A DNA stretch of 64,000 bases from Notospermus geniculatus (lineage: Eukaryota; Nemertea; Pilidiophora; Heteronemertea; Lineidae). The position numbers were made by a program, and so were the translations under genes. Below the pieces are notes generated by a model. That model saw only the letters and a list, made by a program, of their open reading frames with translations, did not search any database and was not told where the DNA came from. This document shows positions 34,876-47,395 of the stretch, one piece after another; the first letter of the stretch is position 1, and the number at the start of each line of letters is the position of its first letter. The stretch is taken from assembly GCA_002633025.1 (NCBI GenBank), contig NMRB01001720.1:76718-140717 (forward strand), written 5' to 3'.

Positions 34876-35578
34876 CTGAAAGAGAAAATCTGCAATTCAT
34901 TTTCTGTCTTTCAAACTCTAAAGACTTCATTCACTAATTTTCAACAGTCGAAAGTACTTGTCACTTCTGTGGTCGAAATTTTCTGACATTATTGTCACTA
35001 AATCCTGAGACACTTCGAGATTTCGCTATAAATAAAAAAAGCCAAGATGCAAAAGGCTGATTTCGCGGACAATAGAGCGTCATCCGGTGAAGAAACGGTA
35101 CCGACTTTGACAAAGCCCTTGGTCAACATGATACAGCCAGCCAAGGCCGCTCAGTCAGCATGCCCCAGCCTTTGCAACGCGACTCTTTCTTGAATGTCCC
35201 CAAGGGACATTACAATAAGTGGTAAGACCCAACGGAAGGTGAAAGAGACGACACTATTAATATTGGCAGTCTTGACGCGATGAATTGCACCGGAAAGTAA
35301 TAAACGCGGTTAGTGTTACGTTATGACTTGCGGCAACCTCTACTCAGAACCAATCAGAAGAGAACTCTTGGGTCATTTTGACTGAGTTCCATCTGCCCAG
35401 TAGTTTATTTTGTCCTAATAATAGGAGTCGACGGCGTACGTAGGCTACGTCAGAATTCCAACGATTCCGTTGTAGTCAAACAAAGCCAATCCATACGTTC
35501 CTGGGACATAATTGACCAATTTCCTTTCGTTTTCTTTCGAGCTGTACTTCATCGTCGAGGTCCCCGATCGTTTATTAG

Positions 35579-35960
35579 TGAGGTTTCACAAATCTGACGA
35601 AACACGAAGTACGAAATACGAAATTGGACTTCATTTCCATGACGTAATGTATTTCAGGAGATGGTTGGCACCACAAATATCGCCTACTGCAAGAGCGTAT
35701 TATAGCATACGACATAGACCGATAGAGATACGGCGTATAATTAAACTTTAAAATTTATCTATCGTTTCCAATTCGTAGATACGAAATGGAAATTTAAAAA
35801 TTCAAGATGCACCATAACTCTCTCGGTCTTATATGATATGCTAAACGACGCACTGGCAGCAGGGACATTTGTGGTAGCAACCATCTCCTGAAATACATTA
35901 CGTCATGGAAATGAAGTCCAATTTTGTATTTCGTAATTCGTGTTTCGTCAGATTTGCGAA
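35579..35960. mobile_element. Foldback element with CAAATCTGACGAA arms (B1)
   Basis: About 380 bases; long arms AGGTTTCACAAATCTGACGA and CTCCTGAAATACATTACGTC are complementary end to end. The same element occurs at the matching site in B2, and relatives occur near 42 kb and 58 kb. Confidence 0.85.
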
Positions 35961-36546
35961 AACTTACTATTGTTTTCCCGCGCACGGAATAAACCAACCG
36001 TACAAAAGGCAGGGGTGGACTGCGGGTGGACTGTGTACTACATAGGTCGGCCAAAATTTCAGGATTCCTACTAACTGCCCAGTGTGTAGATGTCAAGAAA
36101 AGTCAAGCTGCACGTCGGCCATCTTGATCGATTTCTTTCGTGTAGGCCTATAATCCCTCAGAGCCAGTATATTTTCATGTCTGTCTGCATCTGTCATGTC
36201 TGTACGTACAATGTACGATGCACTAGTTGAGAGTCGATTTGCGACTGCAATGAGTGCTTCCTTGGCACTGCGGCAGGTCTAAAGAGCAACATTACAGTTG
36301 CTTGTCAGCATTCCAGTGGTCTCAGTGTACATGTACATGTACTTCGGTTGTGTACAAAACTTCCGTGGCAGGCAGTCAGGCAAACCTTACAAACATCAAC
36401 AGGTTCTCTGGTTGTCTACGCCCATTGTAACTGGTGGTTTTACTCGACATTTCGTTCGAACTGCAGAACGCTGCAGAAATATGACATTGAGAAGTTGATT
36501 TTCTTACAGACAACAGAGATTTTAAGATTTTTTAAAAGTTACTTAC

Positions 36547-36626
36547 TGGACCGTTGGTTTTTGATGAAGTATAATTGTAACCTTTCCTTAAAGGATCTTT
36601 CGTTTGTGAAAAATTCTACCCTGACT
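36547..36626 (-). CDS. KCNT: KCNT exon 2 (pre-S1 cytoplasmic segment), copy B1
   Basis: 80 bases, acceptor TTTCAG and donor GTAAGT, encoding [16 protein letters not shown] followed by [10 protein letters not shown]. This matches the strongly conserved KCNT segment before S1 (QVEFY...[18 protein letters not shown]). It enters with one base and leaves with one base, fitting E1 and E3 exactly. The exon sequence is identical in the B2 copy. Confidence 0.93.
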
Positions 36627-39131
36627 CTGAAAGATAGAAGACTGAACCATAAATCGGTGTAGAGGCGACTCTAAATGATGATAGAAAGGTTTAGCAAAGA
36701 TTTCAGGGCCGTAGCTAGCTTTTTTTCGCTAGGGGGCATTTTAAGCAGACGAGCTGACTGGACGTAGGCTTCGCCTTCCAGCGCCGAAGGGACCTGTTTT
36801 GCGGGGGTATGGGGGACCTCCCCCAGAAAAATTTTGAAAATTAGAAGCTCTGAGATGCGATTTGAGGTCAATTTCCTGCACTCTGAGACACGAACAATTC
36901 TGATCTTTTATTCCATTTGATTTTGCTGAAGAAAAAAAATTCAACAGTCGGCCTGGGGGGGGGGGGCATTTGCCCCCATGTCCCTCTGCTAGCTACGGGC
37001 CTGGATTTTGACAATTGCCCTTTGCAATATTTATTATTTGTCCGTATAACGCCGATTTTGGATCACCATTCATGGTCTTGTGATGTCTGCTGTGACACTT
37101 CTGAAAGAGAATAATCTTAATCCTTACTTTCTGCAAAAGTACAGATGAACGAATTAGTGAGTGAGTGGGCGATAATGCCAGTCAATTTTCAGCAGCGAGG
37201 AAGCAGTCTTAACTAGATGCTCTGCAAAAGTATATCAAACGGACATCGTGAATAAGCGCGTCAACATAGACGCGGGCATTGTCTTTTTATTTTGTTGGAA
37301 AAAAGTTGATAGCATCTCCGTTCTTTAAAGAAATCTACCATGTTCTGAGTCCCAGTCAATTTTAGGCAAACGAGTCAACAGTCTTTTCGGTAGGCCTACC
37401 CTGTAGGGAATGTACATTTTGTAACCATCACACAACAGGCACATTATTAAGAACAAGTCCTCATGAATAGACGCAAAACTTGTTTCCCTGTCTTGCTCGG
37501 AAAAATCGAGATTCCCTGTGTTTGAATTTTTTTTTGAAAACTTCTGTCACCCAGTCCATTTCAGTCTTAGTCTACTGCAAAAGAGTGTGCATTCAATAGG
37601 CTGCTCGATACAGTTCCAGCATCATCTTGGCGAAGGAATTCCGCTGAAGGGAACAACGTCAACGCTAGTTTTGAACAATAGGGCCTACCGGTAGGTCCCT
37701 GCATATAAATCTAACGAAACTAATAACAATAAAAGAGACGGCGCTTCTGAATGGTGAATCCACAACGCCAAAGAGCTTAAAAACGTTGCTGATTGGCTGG
37801 AAGCCAGTGTAATAGCGCCGACACTATAATTACTCTGAATGTTCCTTACAGACAGACGGTATGAACAGCTCTACCCATAATTCCCTTGAGGCTTGAACTG
37901 TTCGATAAGTGCCTTGGCTGCATTAGTAATTCTCGTCACGTCGAGACCGTTTAATATCCACTGTGGGTTTCTCAAACTCAAGTGGAACAGCCGCGTGGAA
38001 TAGTGGTAGTCAAACGAGTTTCACCGAACTACGTCTAAAAGCGCGATGGTACTGAGCATTCTGTTGTAGAGCTGGTGGAACACATGAATAACTGGACAAT
38101 CCGCTTGCCATACATGTCTGCTATTTCTTCTCGTTGCACGTCTTCTCCATATTATTCGCAAACCGTGACATGCTGAATAGAAATTACACAGTTATTAAAC
38201 AGATCTGTTCGCATCCATCATTTATAAAAGACGCTGCCTACTTCATAGTGTTTTCCTAGCGTCTGGGGCACTGCTATGTCTCAAATACACGCAGTTATGA
38301 CTCGAAATAATCTGCGGCCATTAATTGCTTGATAAAAACGGGGTTATCTGCAGACACAGCTGGGACCACAGGCATGGCAGGTCACCGCAGCTGCCTTGAA
38401 CAGGAAGAGAAAATGTTACGCTGTAAAATAAACTGCATGCAATGCACAACTTAAACCCGGGACCGCCCTTGTTTGAAATAATCTGTACCTTTCATCATCC
38501 CGCCTCTCCTCCGGATATACCCTATTTATGAAGAATGACATTATAGGTCAAATGTCAAGGTCGTCTCCATGGAGACTAACGCAGAGGTCAAGGTTATCCA
38601 GATACGTCGAAAGATCAAAGGTGAAGGCCGTAGATAGTATTTCTGTCTCGCATGCCAGATCGTATCCAACTGTACGTAAAAAAACCCATGGAATCGGCAA
38701 TACCCTGAGTGGTAGCTTTTTGGAACGAATCAGTATATATACATGTATTTTAAATCCATCTGCATGTACTGTACGTGTTCCCTTTTCGTATTAATCGCAC
38801 GTGATGGTTCCTCGGAGACACACTACTAAACTAGACTAAAAATCCCTAAAGCTACGAGACAGGTCCTACTTGCAATCTACATGTTTAGAAAGGTATGCAA
38901 ACTAAGAGCAAGTTCAGCGTCATATGTTGTCAATTGCCGAACAGATATATTTGATGCATGTATGTAGTTCCTATACATATAACTACATGTATAGAATCTG
39001 TTCATGCGTTCTTGGCCCATTAGGGCATAGCAGCTGTTGAAATGTCATCATCCATATGATGGTATTGATTGGGTACATGTATAATATACTGTAACCATCA
39101 CAGACACAGTACAAGTATGTACATGTACGTA

Positions 39132-39418
39132 CAGTCATGGACATAAATTTATCTCCACCTGATACCTTGAATATTTCAAATACTACTGGGCCAATTTTAA
39201 CACGGTTTGTTCCACATGAAAGTACATCTTGTTGGTCATATTTCTTCATCAAAATTTTGGAAATTTGGAAATATCGTAATTGCGTAATAGCGCATCAGAA
39301 AAATTCATAAAAATTAACACAATATTTCCTGAAAACCATGAAAATCTCAAAGTTTCAAAACATTTTATAATTGAAATATTCAAGGTATCAGGTGTACATA
39401 AATTTATGTCCATGACTG
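39132..39418. mobile_element. Tc1/mariner-like MITE, TA target (B1)
   Basis: Ends CAGTCATGGACATAAATTTA and the complement, flanked by TA. CAGT ends with TA targets are typical of Tc1/mariner. Conserved in B2. Confidence 0.87.
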
Positions 39419-40004
39419 TACATTCATAACATATGGCCTGACGATGCCTGGGCCTGCATGCCCTGCACAAAAAAAAATTCTATAGCATGGCCTCCAGGCA
39501 AGATAGACGTACACTGTTGTATATGAATGCGGTACATGCTGGGCAGCTGTGTTTTCAATCCGGGAATTCCATTGATCATAATCGATGTCTCTTCAATAGT
39601 CACTGTTAGAATATGATGAATGTTGCAAAATCAATTTTTGTTAAGCAGGTATAAAAGGAATGGTAGGCCCAGGAATGCAAATCTGTGTTACAATAATCTA
39701 CTCCTGTAGAATTATTTCGAATTGTAATGGTTTCTATGTACACGTAGATCTAACCATGTAGCCTAATCTCTCGCTGAACAAAACTCCAAAAGGACTTAGA
39801 GTGCTACAGTATGCATGAGGTGACTCAATCTCCCTCCGCACTTGATAACACTGGTGTCCTGTCCAACCCATACAAACATTGTAGCCAGTGGCAACTCCTA
39901 GGCTGGACTGATACCATGTCGAAACCTCAGCTGACAAAAATGGCCGCCTTCATTTTCATCACTTGAGGAGTTCAACTCGTGACTACCCTTCATCAAGTAA
40001 TGTA

Positions 40005-40180
40005 CAGGCATTGACAGATGTTTATCTACACTTTGTATCTTGAATATTTCAAATTCCACCGAACCAATTTTGATGCGGTTTGTTGCATATGTTCATATGC
40101 AACAAACCGCATCAAATTTGGTTCGGTGGTATTTGAAATATTCAAGATACAAAGTGTAGATAAACATCTGTCAATGCCTG
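40005..40180. mobile_element. Near-perfect palindromic MITE, TA target, B1 only
   Basis: 176 bases that are complementary almost end to end (half-site begins CAGGCATTGACAGATGTTTA), flanked by TA at 40003-40004 and 40181-40182. B2 has a single TA at 55605-55606. It is related to the 39132-39418 family through the shared CTTGAATATTTCAAAT segment. Confidence 0.92.
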
Positions 40181-40608
40181 TACAATGCTTCAACTCATTC
40201 TTTTAATTTTTTGATTATTTTTGCAATTTCATGGCCTTCCATTGCTCTATCCCCCTTCAGACCTTTTTTGATACTTTTTCTGTACACTGTGAATGAGGCT
40301 TTACTTTTGGTGTGACATCATCAAATAAATGGGTGTTTTTATGGCGGGATATTGGAATGGTGGTTTGAATAACTGTTCTCACTACTAGGGGTAGCATATT
40401 TTTTTCTGGGATCCTGTGGTTCCCGTTCTGGGCAGCCAAGGAGTGTCTGAAAGTACAATATACGATTCTTGCATGAACTATGTCAGTTCGTCTTTCATCA
40501 ATTTGTTGTCGATGTTTGCCGTTCCAAGACTGGCTCAATCTGGTGAAACTCGACTGGAAAATGAAATAGAAAGTCATTGAATTATTTGACATCTCGTCTC
40601 GAACTTAC

Positions 40609-40706
40609 TTTGGTGGCGGAGGAATATTCTCCAAGCTCTCACTGATGGATCCGATGCCACCAGCTCTGTCGGCAGATAGGAATGATCGAAAAGTCCGATC
40701 CCTCAT
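40609..40706 (-). CDS. KCNT: KCNT exon 1 (start-codon exon), copy B1
   Basis: Proposed first coding exon: an ATG at 40706-40704, with an in-frame TAA directly before it, opens 32 codons starting MRDRTFRSFLSADRAGG and ending NIPPPPK across the junction. The donor is GTAAGT after AA (phase 2), and the next exon begins with A, giving Lys. The cytoplasmic N-terminus of KCNT proteins is poorly conserved, so identity rests on frame, phase and position just upstream of the conserved E2. The base at -3 is T, a weak initiation context. An alternative is that an upstream exon splices to the internal AG at the GACAG site, so the start is less sure than the donor. Confidence 0.62.
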
Positions 40707-43700
40707 TTATCCAACATAAGGGGCTAAAATGGAAAAGGGACGAGTTAAGAGGGGGCTCCCACAAGACATAGGCCTACATGGCAGGGGCGGAGCCAGCTTT
40801 TAGGGCCTTGGGGGGCAAAACTGATTGAGTCTGGAGGGCGAAGCCGCAGAGGGTTTGGGGGTCCTCGCCCAGACCCTGTTGTGGAACTGTAGGCCTACTG
40901 ACTATGAAATACAAGTAAAAATCTGAAGTACATTATCTAGGTACGCAGCTACAGTACAAACTACATGTAGATCAAAAGTACTTTAAGAGAAACCAGTGCC
41001 ACCCCTGCTAGCTTGGAACCCCAACACGCATCAGTGCGCCAAGTTGCTAAGGTTGACTACTCCTCTCAATGCGCCAATTAACGTCATAAAATCTTCATAG
41101 ACGGATGAAGAGCATAATGTGTGCAAAAAGCTGCTTCCTAGGTAACTAATAGGCTATCAAACAGCACGAAACTGGAGACAGATCTTTTATGTCTGTTAAG
41201 GGAAGAACTGAACATCTTTTTTTTGTATACCGAATTTGCTGCAGAAATACTGGAACAGTGACTTAATATAATACTTTTGAAAGGCACTGTACGTGCGAAT
41301 ATCAATCATTTTCATGTGATAATAATGGAATGATTATGAAAAACGTATTAATTTCTCACCCGCGGTTAATACTGTATTATCACTTTAATGATTGCATTTC
41401 AGAGTCAGAGCTAATGTTTCAGCTGGGTACCTCCTAAGGGAGTTTCTTTGTTGCCTAGCAACGCAATTCAACAGGTTTCCGACGGCAACGGCGACTGAAT
41501 TCGCACCTGGTAAGAACAGGGGGAATTGATGGAAGAGTTTTGCATGCTGTAGGGATACGTTTCTTTTCACGTTTCAAGACAATCTAACATGAAAGGGGAC
41601 TTTCTATAATCACGTAGACCAGTGTCTCCAAGACAGAATTCACACCTCATAAAGGCAGGTGAAATGATGAAAGAGTTTTGCCCGGGAGTCATGCACGCTA
41701 TAGGATGCATTTGTTTTGAACGTTTTTTATGACAATCTCTGATAAAAGGAAACTTTCCATAATCACGTAGATCATGTCACGAAATGTGTAGTGGCAATAT
41801 GCAAAGAGTAGTAGCCTATGACTGCATTGAAAACGCCACAGTCATGTTGTAGTTATCATAAATGATAGGGAGGTTTCGCAAATCTGACGAAAAACGAAGT
41901 TCAACTTCATTTCCAGGACCTGATGTATTTCAGGAGATGGTTGGTACCACAAATATAGCCTGCTGCAAGAGCGTCCTTGAGCGTATGACGCAAGACCGAT
42001 AGAGTTACGGTATTAAATTTTGAAATTTACATGTATCTTTCGTTTCAACTTCGTAGATACGAAATAAAAATTTATAAATTCAAGATGCAGCGTAACTCTT
42101 TCAGTCTTTATACATGACATGCTAAAAAGACGCACTGGCAGCAGGGACATTTGTGGTACCAAGACCATCTCCAGAAATACATTAGGTCTGGGAAATGAAG
42201 TTGAATTTCGTATTTCGTACTTCGTGTTTCGTCAGATTTGCGACTATTAGGGAGTTTTCGCAAATCTGACGAAAAACGAAGTACGAAATACGAAATTGGA
42301 CGTCATATCTATGACGTAATGTATTTCAGGAAATGGCTGGTACCACAAATATCNCACCAGTGGCAATAACCTCAATGAACTCATTAACATGATACTCTCC
42401 GAAGGCTACAATTAGGCAAAGTGCATTTTACTGCACCTATTACTGTCAACTGCAGTTATCTTCGTAACTGAAGTGTTTTTGTTGCCGGAATTCGTTAACG
42501 ACTGGAAGGATGTCGCAGCAAGAACGTAAACACACGCGCCAAATGAGTTTTTTTAGGTTTTTCCATCGGCGATGGAATTTTTCAGCTTCGGCTTATTGGA
42601 ACGTGGAAGTTTCACGAGCGAGACTTCCATGCCTAAAGCGAGTGGTTTTCTTTGATTAATGCTTTCAAAGCCAGACAATTTTCGAGAATATGAAAGAACT
42701 ATGTAAAAGAGCTTGGAGGACACCAAAAGGCTGTAGGAGTGGCATGCATTGGAATGTTCTCAGCTAGTAGTGCTTTCAAAATGACTATCAACGTGACCGG
42801 GTTTCTAAGCCTGCAGCACACGTCACCATTTTCGTTGCTCGTAGAGGCAATTTTCGTGGTCGGCCGCAATTTTTGTGGCGGTTGCCGGTTTACAGCAGAC
42901 GTCACCACTCAGTGGTCTCGTGTGCTGCTGATGGCCACGCATCACCACAACTCGCAACCACGAGCAATTTTCGTGTGGTGAGAAATCAAACCTGTTTGAT
43001 TTTCGGCAACTTGTGGCAACTCGTGGTCGCCAAAGAATTTCCGTGGTGAGTGGTCGTTGCCAGCCAACGGCACACTTGGCCATTTTCGTGGCGACCACGA
43101 AAATTCCCTGTATGAACAACGAAAGTGGTACACTCGGCCCCAGTGTGTATCCGACGTCCCGGTCTCCTACACACTGGCACTTTTGAGCTCAAAAGCCGGT
43201 AACACCACTAGATGGCACTCCACTGGGCTCCAGCCAATCACCACGCTTTCTCACTCATAATTCCCGCGGAAATTACTTCCAGGAAAAACCCAACCTCGTC
43301 ACCAGGGGTATAGTTCGCTCAGACAACCTTGGACTACTCGCCATATTGTCAGAAAGCGAACGAGGTTGGGAAAACCCAAGGACCCGTGCTGCCACCACAC
43401 GGTCTTCACAACTGTTAATCTCAAAAAGAGCCAGACGCGGAGTGTGATTTCCCGAAGGGGTGAGCCCGTAGCGTCTGGCCAAGCGAGACTACGAAAGTGG
43501 TGACGTGTGCTGCAGGCTCCCTGGTGATGAAAGGGTTTACGGTAATAACCTCCTTGTCGATTACAAGTGCAATTGGCAGTCGCCATCACCAGATCCCACG
43601 ATCTTACTTATCTTACCAAAGGAATAGCGAACCGTACCCAAATACGCCGAGGAAAATGTACTAAGACTAAAAATGAAATCAAAAGCATTGCAACTCCAGT

Positions 43701-44340
43701 TCAGTCGACTAAATGCTACGTTTACGCTAGACAGCACATAATGGTTAATTCTTCAAGATATGAAAAGCTTTGATGTAAATTTCACCAGACACGCTTCCAG
43801 GATCGTTAATCATCGATGAAAACGGCAAATCATGATTGGAAACTCTGATTAGGGCTTTGAATCACTAATCCGCCAATCTGGTATGTGCAATAGATGGGAA
43901 CCGAAGCAGAGTGCAAGGGTGTAGTAGTTTTTTCATGGTACATTGTTCTTGAGTTGGTTGCACACGACACTCATCCCCTGTGTTCAGTAGGCCATAGCTG
44001 TACACCCACTAAACACTGGCATGTTGGCGCCAAATGTGAAGGATCATCAATAGATGGCGTTGTTTGACGAGTGAACCATTTATAAACCATTAAACGACGC
44101 CGCCGTAACACACTTTTTGATTGGCTAAGGTACATTGTACTTTGTACAATATGTACACTGTATTATTCATTTTCGCGGCAGATTCCCAGCGGGGATCCCC
44201 AAATCGGACAGCTAACGCCGTCTATTAGTGAGACTTGAGGATCGCATCAACTGAAGCAGTTTCGGAGCGTGGGTAACGTTGTGGTAGCGGTTTGAAACTG
44301 CGGCGGGAGTTTAGTAGCACACGAACGGAAATCTAACTAT
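40707..44340. other. Upstream of KCNT start exon in B1, no gene recognised
   Basis: Holds the CAAATCTGACGAA foldbacks (41.9-42.4 kb) and a region of CAATTTTCGTGG/CCACGAAAAT words at 42820-43110 that pair extensively (foldback-like). No TATA-type promoter or 5' UTR exon could be assigned. Confidence 0.55.
41867..42353. mobile_element. CAAATCTGACGAA foldback plus partial second copy (B1)
   Basis: A full foldback at 41867-42244 is followed directly by a second left arm (42248-42353) that stops at the N at 42354. Confidence 0.78.
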
Positions 44341-44479
44341 AGATCCATAGCGTCAATTGGGCCAAATGGAAAGAAATCATACTTTTAACATTAGTACATT
44401 TTACACGTCGTGACGTCGTGCACTGACGTCAAGAATCGCGGCGATGATTTGCGTTTTTCAGGTTCAATACAGTGGGGCT

Positions 44480-44795
44480 TTAAACACGAAGAATGGAGGT
44501 GAGAATGAAAGAAGAAGAAAAATGAAAGAAAATCAAAAGGCGAACAATGAGATTGAGAAAGATAGAATGTATTTAAGAGGAGGAACATAAGGAGGAATGA
44601 AAGATGATTATAAGGGAATGGGAAAGGAAGTAAGAGTGAAAGAAGAACAGCAAAAAGGAGAATGAATGAAGATTATTTAACAATTGGGAAGGAAATAAGA
44701 GTGAAAGAAGAACAAAAACAAGAATGAAAGAAGATTATTAAACAATTGGAAAGGATGTACGAGTGACAGAGGTACAAGATGAAAAAAGACTGTAA
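44480..44795. repeat. Polypurine tract at B1/B2 junction
   Basis: B2 begins inside the same purine-rich sequence seen at 28887-29215. The 140 bases to its left (44341-44479) match neither block elsewhere in the window. Confidence 0.8.
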
Positions 44796-44806
44796 AAGTA
44801 ACTCAC

Positions 44807-44915
44807 CTTGTAGCCAAGGTAGGTTACAAGCATTGTCTCAGTAAGACTAATCACAGCGACCGTTACTTGTGTCACCCACAACCAATGGCTACGATTCACG
44901 TAACCTATCGCCGTC
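44807..44915 (-). CDS. KCNT: KCNT exon 4 (S2-S3), copy B2
   Basis: 109-base exon with the same protein as B1 and one synonymous change noted (AAT for AAC). Donor GTGAGT. It lies only about 330 bases from the left edge of block B2, so its downstream intron is truncated by the B1/B2 junction. Confidence 0.94.
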
Positions 44916-45132
44916 CTGAAAGAGAGGAAATTAAAAGTCATCAATATATCAGAGATGTATTCTATTGGATTTTTCCATCAGGGCCGAAGCTGTGTGGTGA
45001 TGGAAGAGGCCATCTCAAGCTATTCATGCCCTCATTTGGATGAGGTCTTTGGCTGATGTTCAGAAAAGCTAGCCAACGCTTTTATTTCAAGTTTTGTAGT
45101 ACATTTACATTGAACCTCGCTGTGCAAATCTT

Positions 45133-45376
45133 AATGCCCCAATCACACTGAGCTAGTTCTCAGGACGTTCTTGAAAATTTGCCGAACGGGCTCAAACTGT
45201 GTGCGAACGGAGTGAACGTAGTGGCAACTTTTTACAGTCTTTTTACGAACTTTATGGACGGGAAGGGTGCTCCAGAACATCGAGGCATTATTTGGCCAAG
45301 GGTTACACGTTCTAGCCCGTTTTACGATTTTTTAGGACGGGGCAGGACGTTTTGAGAACTACTTCAGTGAGACAGG
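45133..45376. mobile_element. CACACTGA-arm MITE (B2)
   Basis: B2 counterpart of 29851-30093 with the same ends and flanks. Confidence 0.85.
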
Positions 45377-46220
45377 CCTTTTATGTATTGCCTCCTTACC
45401 ATTCTATACTTGCATTTTTTCGGAATTCTTCTACCGTCAAATACTTCTCCTTTGCCGTCAGTTCGATACACGGGCCACAACCCGTGCTGGAAGACGAAAA
45501 AACGCTTATATTGTATGCACTATTTTTTAATACAAGACGAAGAGAGGCATGGCTGACATTTTGGAAAATAACACACTTCCATGTAAGCTAAGTAGGAAAC
45601 TGCTTTTAATGTGTTATCCTGAAGTGTTATTCGTTTTCGAGAGAAAGTAACGACGCAAAAAGTCAGCCAAGTTCTACAAAAAAAACTAACAACGCACTCC
45701 GCAAAAAATATGGACATCGACTGTGGATTGTGACTTTTTTATTCTTTAGCATGAAATGTGATATTTTGTCGTGAGGTTTATGTCCGCGAAACGGTTAAAA
45801 ACTGCACGACTTCCAATTCTGCAGACATGTATGGATTTAGACATGTGTGCTGAACATGTACCAGCACTACATAGGCCAGTCGTAACACAAACCGTGATGT
45901 CGCGGAACCGGCTCGCTTATGAAAGAAACTAGAACGATAGTCATGAGTGAACGAAGTAAAACAATAACACTTAATTTCAAGGCCTTTGTCATTGAGACAA
46001 AAACTCGATAATTGATAAGTTTAAAGTGACGTGAGTCACGCCGATAGTTACAAAACCATGCAATTAAGGGGTTTGCCATGCAATGATATCATCTAACACA
46101 TTATTAGAAACAGCTTTGGCATTTGAGAAAATTTACAGAGTAAACAACTGCACTCCCACAACGACAATAAAATAGATTAAAAGGGCGTTGAGACTGGGAA
46201 AGTTTCCATTTTTCTTGACC

Positions 46221-46775
46221 AGAATAGTGCTCAGATCAATTCTGATGACAGTTCTCCAGAATAGTGCTCAGATCAATTCTGATGACAGTTCTCCAGAATA
46301 GTGCTCAGATCAATTCTGATGACAGTTCTCCAGAATAGTGCTCAGATCAATTCTGATGCCAGTTCTCCAGAATAGTGCTCAGATCAATTCTGATGACAGT
46401 TCTCCAGAATAGTGCTCAGATCAATTCTGATGACAGTTCTCCAGAATAGTGCTCAGATCAATTCTGATGACAGTTCTCCAGAATAGTGCTCAGATCAATT
46501 CTGATGACAGTTCTCCAGAATAGTGCTCAGATCAATTCTGATGACAGTTCTCCAGAATAGTGCTCAGATCAATTCTGATGACAGTTCTCCAGAATAGTGC
46601 TCAGATCAATTCTGATGACAGTTCTCCAGAATAGTGCTCAGATCAATTCTGATGCCAGTTCTCCAGAATAGTGCTCAGATCAATTCTGATGACAGTTCTC
46701 CAAAATAGTGCTCAGATCAATTCTGATGACAGTTCTCCAAAATAGTGCTCAGATCAATTCTGATGCCAGTTCTCC
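46221..46775. repeat. 37-bp minisatellite, 15 units (B2)
   Basis: Exactly 555 bases, fifteen units of the same 37-base repeat. Variant units with GATGCCAG for GATGACAG recur, and the last units start AAAATAG. Confidence 0.98.
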
Positions 46776-46827
46776 GAGGATGACAGGCTTTGAGGACACA
46801 CTGTTGAAATGCCTCGGAGCAAAATAA

Positions 46828-47395
46828 AGGCCTGTCTACACCATCAACATTTTCAAAACATTTCTGCAACAAAACATTTTGAAAAGTGTTTTGGAAATGT
46901 TGCAGCTTGTTTCGGGGTTGGTCTTCACTCTGCAACATTATCAAAACATGTTTTCAAATTGTTTTACAAAAGTTAAGGCCTGTCTACACCATCAACATTT
47001 CCAAAACATTCGAAAAACATTTAGTTGCAACAACTCTGCAACACCCTGTTTTGAGATTGTTGCACAGTGTGGACAGACTTGCAACAATATTCAAAACAGT
47101 TTTCGAAATGTTGCAGAAGAATGCACATGACATCTGCGACATTTCTAAAACATTTTCAAAACACTGTCCACACTGTGCAACAATCCAAAACAAGGGTGTG
47201 GCAGAATTGTTACAACTAAATGTTTTTAGAAATGTTGATGGGTAGACAGGCCTTAACTTTTGTAAATCAATTTGAAAACATGTTTTGATAATGTTGCAGA
47301 GTGTACCACCCCGAAACAAACCGCAACATTTCTAAAGTTTTCAATATGTTTTGTCGCAGAAACGTTCTAAAAATATTGATGGTGTAGACAAGCGT
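46828..47395. mobile_element. AGGCCTGTCTACAC MITE with nested copy (B2)
   Basis: Counterpart of the B1 element. The inner copy (46977-47252) is complete here, with ends GGCCTGTCTACACC and GGTAGACAGGCC flanked by TTAA on both sides. Outer flanks are TAA. Confidence 0.87.

Larger units (their letters stand above)
28887..44340. repeat. Block B1, copy of exons 1-4 and introns
   Basis: About 15.5 kb homologous to B2, same orientation. B1-only insertions: 29567-29847, 33368-34282, 40005-40180. Single Ns at 30364 and 42354 coincide with places where B1 departs from B2. Confidence 0.96.

Noticed and set aside
29241-44915. Duplicated exon 4 as a mutually exclusive exon pair
   Set aside because: The two copies encode the same protein and the surrounding introns and other exons are duplicated too, so there is no diversification to select.
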